A stretch of 7,484 nt of DNA, taken from positions 1 through 7,484 of the forward strand of contig JAFDDW010000079.1 of assembly GCA_019310665.1 (NCBI GenBank), given 5' to 3'. The notes beneath the pieces were generated by a model. The model was given only the letters and a program-made list of their open reading frames with translations. It was not told where the DNA came from and did no database searches. The DNA comes from Deltaproteobacteria bacterium (GTDB lineage: Bacteria > Desulfobacterota > Desulfobacteria > Desulfobacterales > JAFDCJ01). This document shows positions 4,938 through 7,484 of the stretch, one piece after another; position 1 is the first letter of the stretch, and each line of letters opens with the position of its first letter. The translations under genes and the position numbers were made by a program.

Positions 4938-7297
4938 ACCAGCGACTCCTGAACAACGCGGACATCCTGATCAACTGGTCCCGCAAGTATAGCCTGTGGC
5001 CCATGTTTTTCGGGCTTTCCTGTTGTTTTGTAGAAGAAGCGGCCGCTTTTACCTCCCGTTATGATATGGCGCGGTTCGGCGCCGAGGTTCTGCGTGCTTC
5101 GCCCCGGCAGGCTGATTTATTGATAGTGGCGGGGACCGTCTTTAAAAAAATTGCCCCGGTTGTCTTAAGACTTTACGAGCAGATGGCCGAACCCAAATGG
5201 GTAATTTCAATGGGGTCCTGTTCCAACTGCGGCGGTATGTACGATGTCTACAGCGTGGTTCAGGGGGTGGATCAGATTTTGCCGGTGGATGTCTATATCC
5301 CGGGGTGTCCCCCGCGCCCGGAAGCGGTATTGCACGGTCTGGTCACACTGCAGGAAAAAATAGGATCTGAAAAGCCCACCCGCTCCATTTTCGGCCTCAA
5401 GGGGGGTACCCAGGGCAGCCAGGGGCCGATTCTGGTCGACGGCCAAACCAAATCGCGTGATCCACGCGGACCGGGAATGGAGGGTGCGGTTATCCGGGGG
5501 ACATCGGCGGTGCCGACCGAATTCCGGGACAGCCGCTCGAATCTGATGTGGGCCCCTGCCGCCCGGCAAATAGAACTCACCGAAAAAGACCAAACCCTGG
5601 CCCAAAGTCTGGAACAACGCTTTGCCGGTGCCGTCCAACTGTCGCCATCTACCTCCGACATGCCCACCCTGCGGGTGGCGGAAAATCGCATCAGGGAGGT
5701 TTTACAGTTTCTCAAATCAGAAGCAACGCCGCGCTATCAACGTCTGGATGATCTTACTGCCATCGATGAATCTGCCCGGCAGAACCCGGTTGACGACACC
5801 GATTTTACGCTGGTCTACCATCTCTTGTCCTTTGAGCCTGCCGGGCGGCTGCGGCTGAAAGTTCCATTGCGCGGCCGCCAACCGGTCAGTCAGAGTGTCA
5901 GCGATATCTGGCCCTCGGCCAACTGGTATGAACGGGAAGTGTTTGACCTGTTCGGGGTGCGATTTGAAGGGCATCCCAACCTGCAGCGGCTGATCATGCC
6001 CCATGACTGGGAGGGGCACCCGTTGAGAAAGAGCTATCCGGGACGGGCCACCGAGATGCCGCCATACACCCGGGCAGATGCCCAAAGGCTACAGCCCCTG
6101 GATGCCGGCCTCTACGTTAAAAAAGATGAAAAAGACTATCAGCTGATTCTAAACATGGGGCCTCACCATGTCAGTGTCCATGGTTTGATGCGCTATATTG
6201 TGACCCTCGATGGGGAAGAGATCACCTCCATGGACATGGACATCGGCTATCACCACCGGGCGGCGGAAAAAATCGCCGAGCGCCAGACCTGGAATCAGTT
6301 TATCCCTTACACGGATCGAATCGACTACCTGGCCGGTGCCGCCAACAACCTTCCCTATGTCATGGCGGTGGAATCCCTGGCCGACATCACCGTTCCCGAG
6401 CGCGCCCAGGTTATCCGGGTGATGCTCAGCGAATTGTTCCGGCTGAGTAACCATCTGGTGTGGTTTGCCACCTATGCCCATGATGTGGGGGCCATGACAC
6501 CCAATTTCTATACTTTTCGCGAACGGGAGATGCTGCTCGACATCGTGGAACTGATTACCGGCGGCCGGCTGCATCCTTCCTGGTTCCGGCTGGGTGGTTT
6601 GGCCGCCGACCTGCCGCAGGGCTGGAAAGAGGCGGTGGATAATTTCATCAAAATTTTTCCCCGGCGTCTTGACGAATATGAAGCCTTAATCCGCAAAAAC
6701 CCCATTTTTAAAGCCCGGACCCGGGGCGTTGGCCGGCTTAGCCTGGAAGATGCCATGGATTGGGGCGTCTCGGGGCCCAATTTGCGGGCCTGCGGCCTGC
6801 AATGGGACCTGCGCAAGGCCTTTCCGTATTCGGGTTATGAAAACTTTGACTTTGAGGTTCCCACACACCCCGATGGAGATTGCTATGCCCGGTATCTGGT
6901 GCGGGTTGAGGAAATGCGTCAGAGCATAAAAATTATCGAGCAGGCATCAACCAACATGCCTGCCGGGCGGTATGTCACCGATGATTACCGGTATGTGATT
7001 CCCCAGCGCAAGGATATGCTCAAGGATATCGAAAGCCTGATCCATCACTTTGTCAATGTGACCCGGGGGCCCAAGATCCCCCGTGGTGAGGCTTATGCCG
7101 TCTGTGAGATCCCCCGGGGAGAACAGGGCTATTACGTGGTCAGCGACGGGCGGGGGTACTCCTATAGGACCCGCATTCGGGGTCCCGGCTTTGCCAATAT
7201 CCAGGTGATGCCGCTGATGGCCGTCGGTGGATCCATTGCCGATTTGATTGCTATTATTGGTTCCTGGGACTACATAATGCCGGATATTGATCGGTAG
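4910..7297 (+). CDS. nuoBCD: NADH-quinone oxidoreductase, fused subunits B, C and D
   Basis: One 795-residue frame carries three complex I subunits in order. NuoB (about 1-155) has all four N2 cluster ligands: Cys38, Cys39, Cys104 and Cys133 (GLSCC, GSCSNCGG, PGCPPRP). A Gly/Arg-rich linker (about 155-220) follows. NuoC (about 220-385) shows WYEREVFDLFGVRFEGHP at 339-356 and HPLRK at 370-374. A short spacer leads to NuoD (about 405-795), starting MGPHHVSVHG and ending at IDR, as usual. NuoD residues for quinone headgroup binding are kept: His424 and Tyr473, spaced 49 residues like His38 and Tyr87 of Thermus Nqo4. The protein forms the cytoplasmic connecting module that passes electrons through N2 to quinone. 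NuoCD fusions are standard in enterobacteria; the three-way fusion is rarer. The usual HPSTHG reads HVSVHG. The frame has no break across the junctions, so the fusion is genuine and not an error at a stop codon. Confidence 0.95.
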   Translation: MGADGQKKLDQRLLNNADILINWSRKYSLWPMFFGLSCCFVEEAAAFTSRYDMARFGAEVLRASPRQADLLIVAGTVFKKIAPVVLRLYEQMAEPKWVISMGSCSNCGGMYDVYSVVQGVDQILPVDVYIPGCPPRPEAVLHGLVTLQEKIGSEKPTRSIFGLKGGTQGSQGPILVDGQTKSRDPRGPGMEGAVIRGTSAVPTEFRDSRSNLMWAPAARQIELTEKDQTLAQSLEQRFAGAVQLSPSTSDMPTLRVAENRIREVLQFLKSEATPRYQRLDDLTAIDESARQNPVDDTDFTLVYHLLSFEPAGRLRLKVPLRGRQPVSQSVSDIWPSANWYEREVFDLFGVRFEGHPNLQRLIMPHDWEGHPLRKSYPGRATEMPPYTRADAQRLQPLDAGLYVKKDEKDYQLILNMGPHHVSVHGLMRYIVTLDGEEITSMDMDIGYHHRAAEKIAERQTWNQFIPYTDRIDYLAGAANNLPYVMAVESLADITVPERAQVIRVMLSELFRLSNHLVWFATYAHDVGAMTPNFYTFREREMLLDIVELITGGRLHPSWFRLGGLAADLPQGWKEAVDNFIKIFPRRLDEYEALIRKNPIFKARTRGVGRLSLEDAMDWGVSGPNLRACGLQWDLRKAFPYSGYENFDFEVPTHPDGDCYARYLVRVEEMRQSIKIIEQASTNMPAGRYVTDDYRYVIPQRKDMLKDIESLIHHFVNVTRGPKIPRGEAYAVCEIPRGEQGYYVVSDGRGYSYRTRIRGPGFANIQVMPLMAVGGSIADLIAIIGSWDYIMPDIDR

Positions 7298-7325
7298 TTG
7301 GATTTGGGATTTTGGATTGGGGATT
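7298..7325 (+). repeat. Heptamer tandem repeat, KKGGATT x4
   Basis: Directly after the nuoBCD stop come TTGGATT, TGGGATT, TTGGATT and GGGGATT, four contiguous units of exactly 7 nt sharing GGATT. Variation is confined to the first two positions (T or G). Confidence 0.75.
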
Positions 7326-7330
7326 GGAAC

Positions 7331-7358
7331 GCATGGCGCATAGGGCAGAGAGCAAAGA
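7331..7358 (+). repeat. Heptamer tandem repeat, GCA-N4 x4
   Basis: GCATGGC, GCATAGG, GCAGAGA and GCAAAGA are contiguous 7-nt units, each starting GCA and purine-rich at the end. The sequence is unrelated to the preceding GGATT array but has the same period. Confidence 0.6.
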
Positions 7359-7374
7359 ACATTGAACGTCCAAC
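7354..7374 (+). repeat. Heptamer repeat, NNNSAAC x3
   Basis: AAAGAAC, ATTGAAC and GTCCAAC are three 7-nt units ending in AAC. They overlap the last unit of the GCA array. Taken alone three units are weak; the shared period with the two arrays before it makes it worth recording. Confidence 0.4.
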
Positions 7375-7442
7375 CCACCAGAGGCGGACTGTAAGCATCG
7401 AATAAGGTATTCTGCCCGTCGAGAGCCTCCCTTCGAGGACCT

Positions 7443-7474
7443 CAGGGTCTGACGACAGGGTCTAACGACAGGGT
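7443..7474 (+). repeat. 13-nt tandem repeat, 2.5 copies
   Basis: CAGGGTCTGACGA (7443-7455) is followed by CAGGGTCTAACGA (7456-7468), one base different, and a partial CAGGGT (7469-7474) that runs straight into a T homopolymer reaching the window end (T 7474-7484). The stretch 7375-7442 before it shows nothing coding. Confidence 0.65.
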
Positions 7475-7484
7475 TTTTTTTTTT

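Noticed and set aside
7375..7442. tRNA-Tyr-like fragment (GGCGGACTGTAA, then CCTTCGAGG downstream)
   Set aside because: The anticodon stem cannot close because the bases after CTGTAA are GCATCG, and no acceptor or D arm can be drawn; the resemblance is a short coincidence.

Overview
The window looks like accessory-to-core chromosome from a strictly anaerobic bacterium, most likely a member of the Desulfobacterota (former Deltaproteobacteria). That placement is an inference. It rests on the mix of an oxygen-sensitive glycyl radical enzyme with its activase, a complex I gene in which NuoB, NuoC and NuoD are one polypeptide, and a small stand-alone PilZ protein of a style familiar from that group. 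The final bases are an uninterrupted T run, so the right edge may be a contig end.

Layout. (1) Bases 1-275, minus strand: the 5' part of a PilZ-domain gene that runs off the left edge. It is preceded by a leader (about 276-403) with a good promoter, a terminator and mutually exclusive hairpins that look like a transcription attenuator. (2) Bases 438-773: non-coding, holding a 9-bp perfect hairpin that probably ends the next transcript. (3) Bases 774-4052, minus strand: a two-gene operon, hypE (radical SAM activase) followed by hypD (trans-4-hydroxy-L-proline dehydratase), separated by 3 nt, with the hypD ribosome binding site inside the end of hypE. (4) Bases 4053-4526: an AT-rich divergent control region with candidate promoters, a palindrome, a 9-bp direct repeat and a long pyrimidine tract. 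(5) Bases 4527-7297, plus strand: nuoA and a fused nuoBCD overlapping by 28 nt, the start of a complex I operon. (6) Bases 7298-7484: non-coding, with three consecutive families of 7-nt-period degenerate repeats, then a 13-nt tandem repeat running into the terminal T run.

How the genes work together. HypE would use S-adenosylmethionine and [4Fe-4S] clusters to place a radical on Gly761 of HypD. HypD would then dehydrate trans-4-hydroxy-L-proline, released from collagen-like protein or plant cell-wall glycoprotein, to 1-pyrroline-5-carboxylate, which P5C reductase normally turns into proline. No P5C reductase, transporter or regulator lies in the window. NuoA and NuoBCD build the quinone-reducing connecting module of complex I. 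The electron-input subunits (NuoEFG, or a ferredoxin- or F420-type replacement) and the membrane pump subunits are not in the window. The two operons are divergent, and nothing in the sequence shows that they share regulation.
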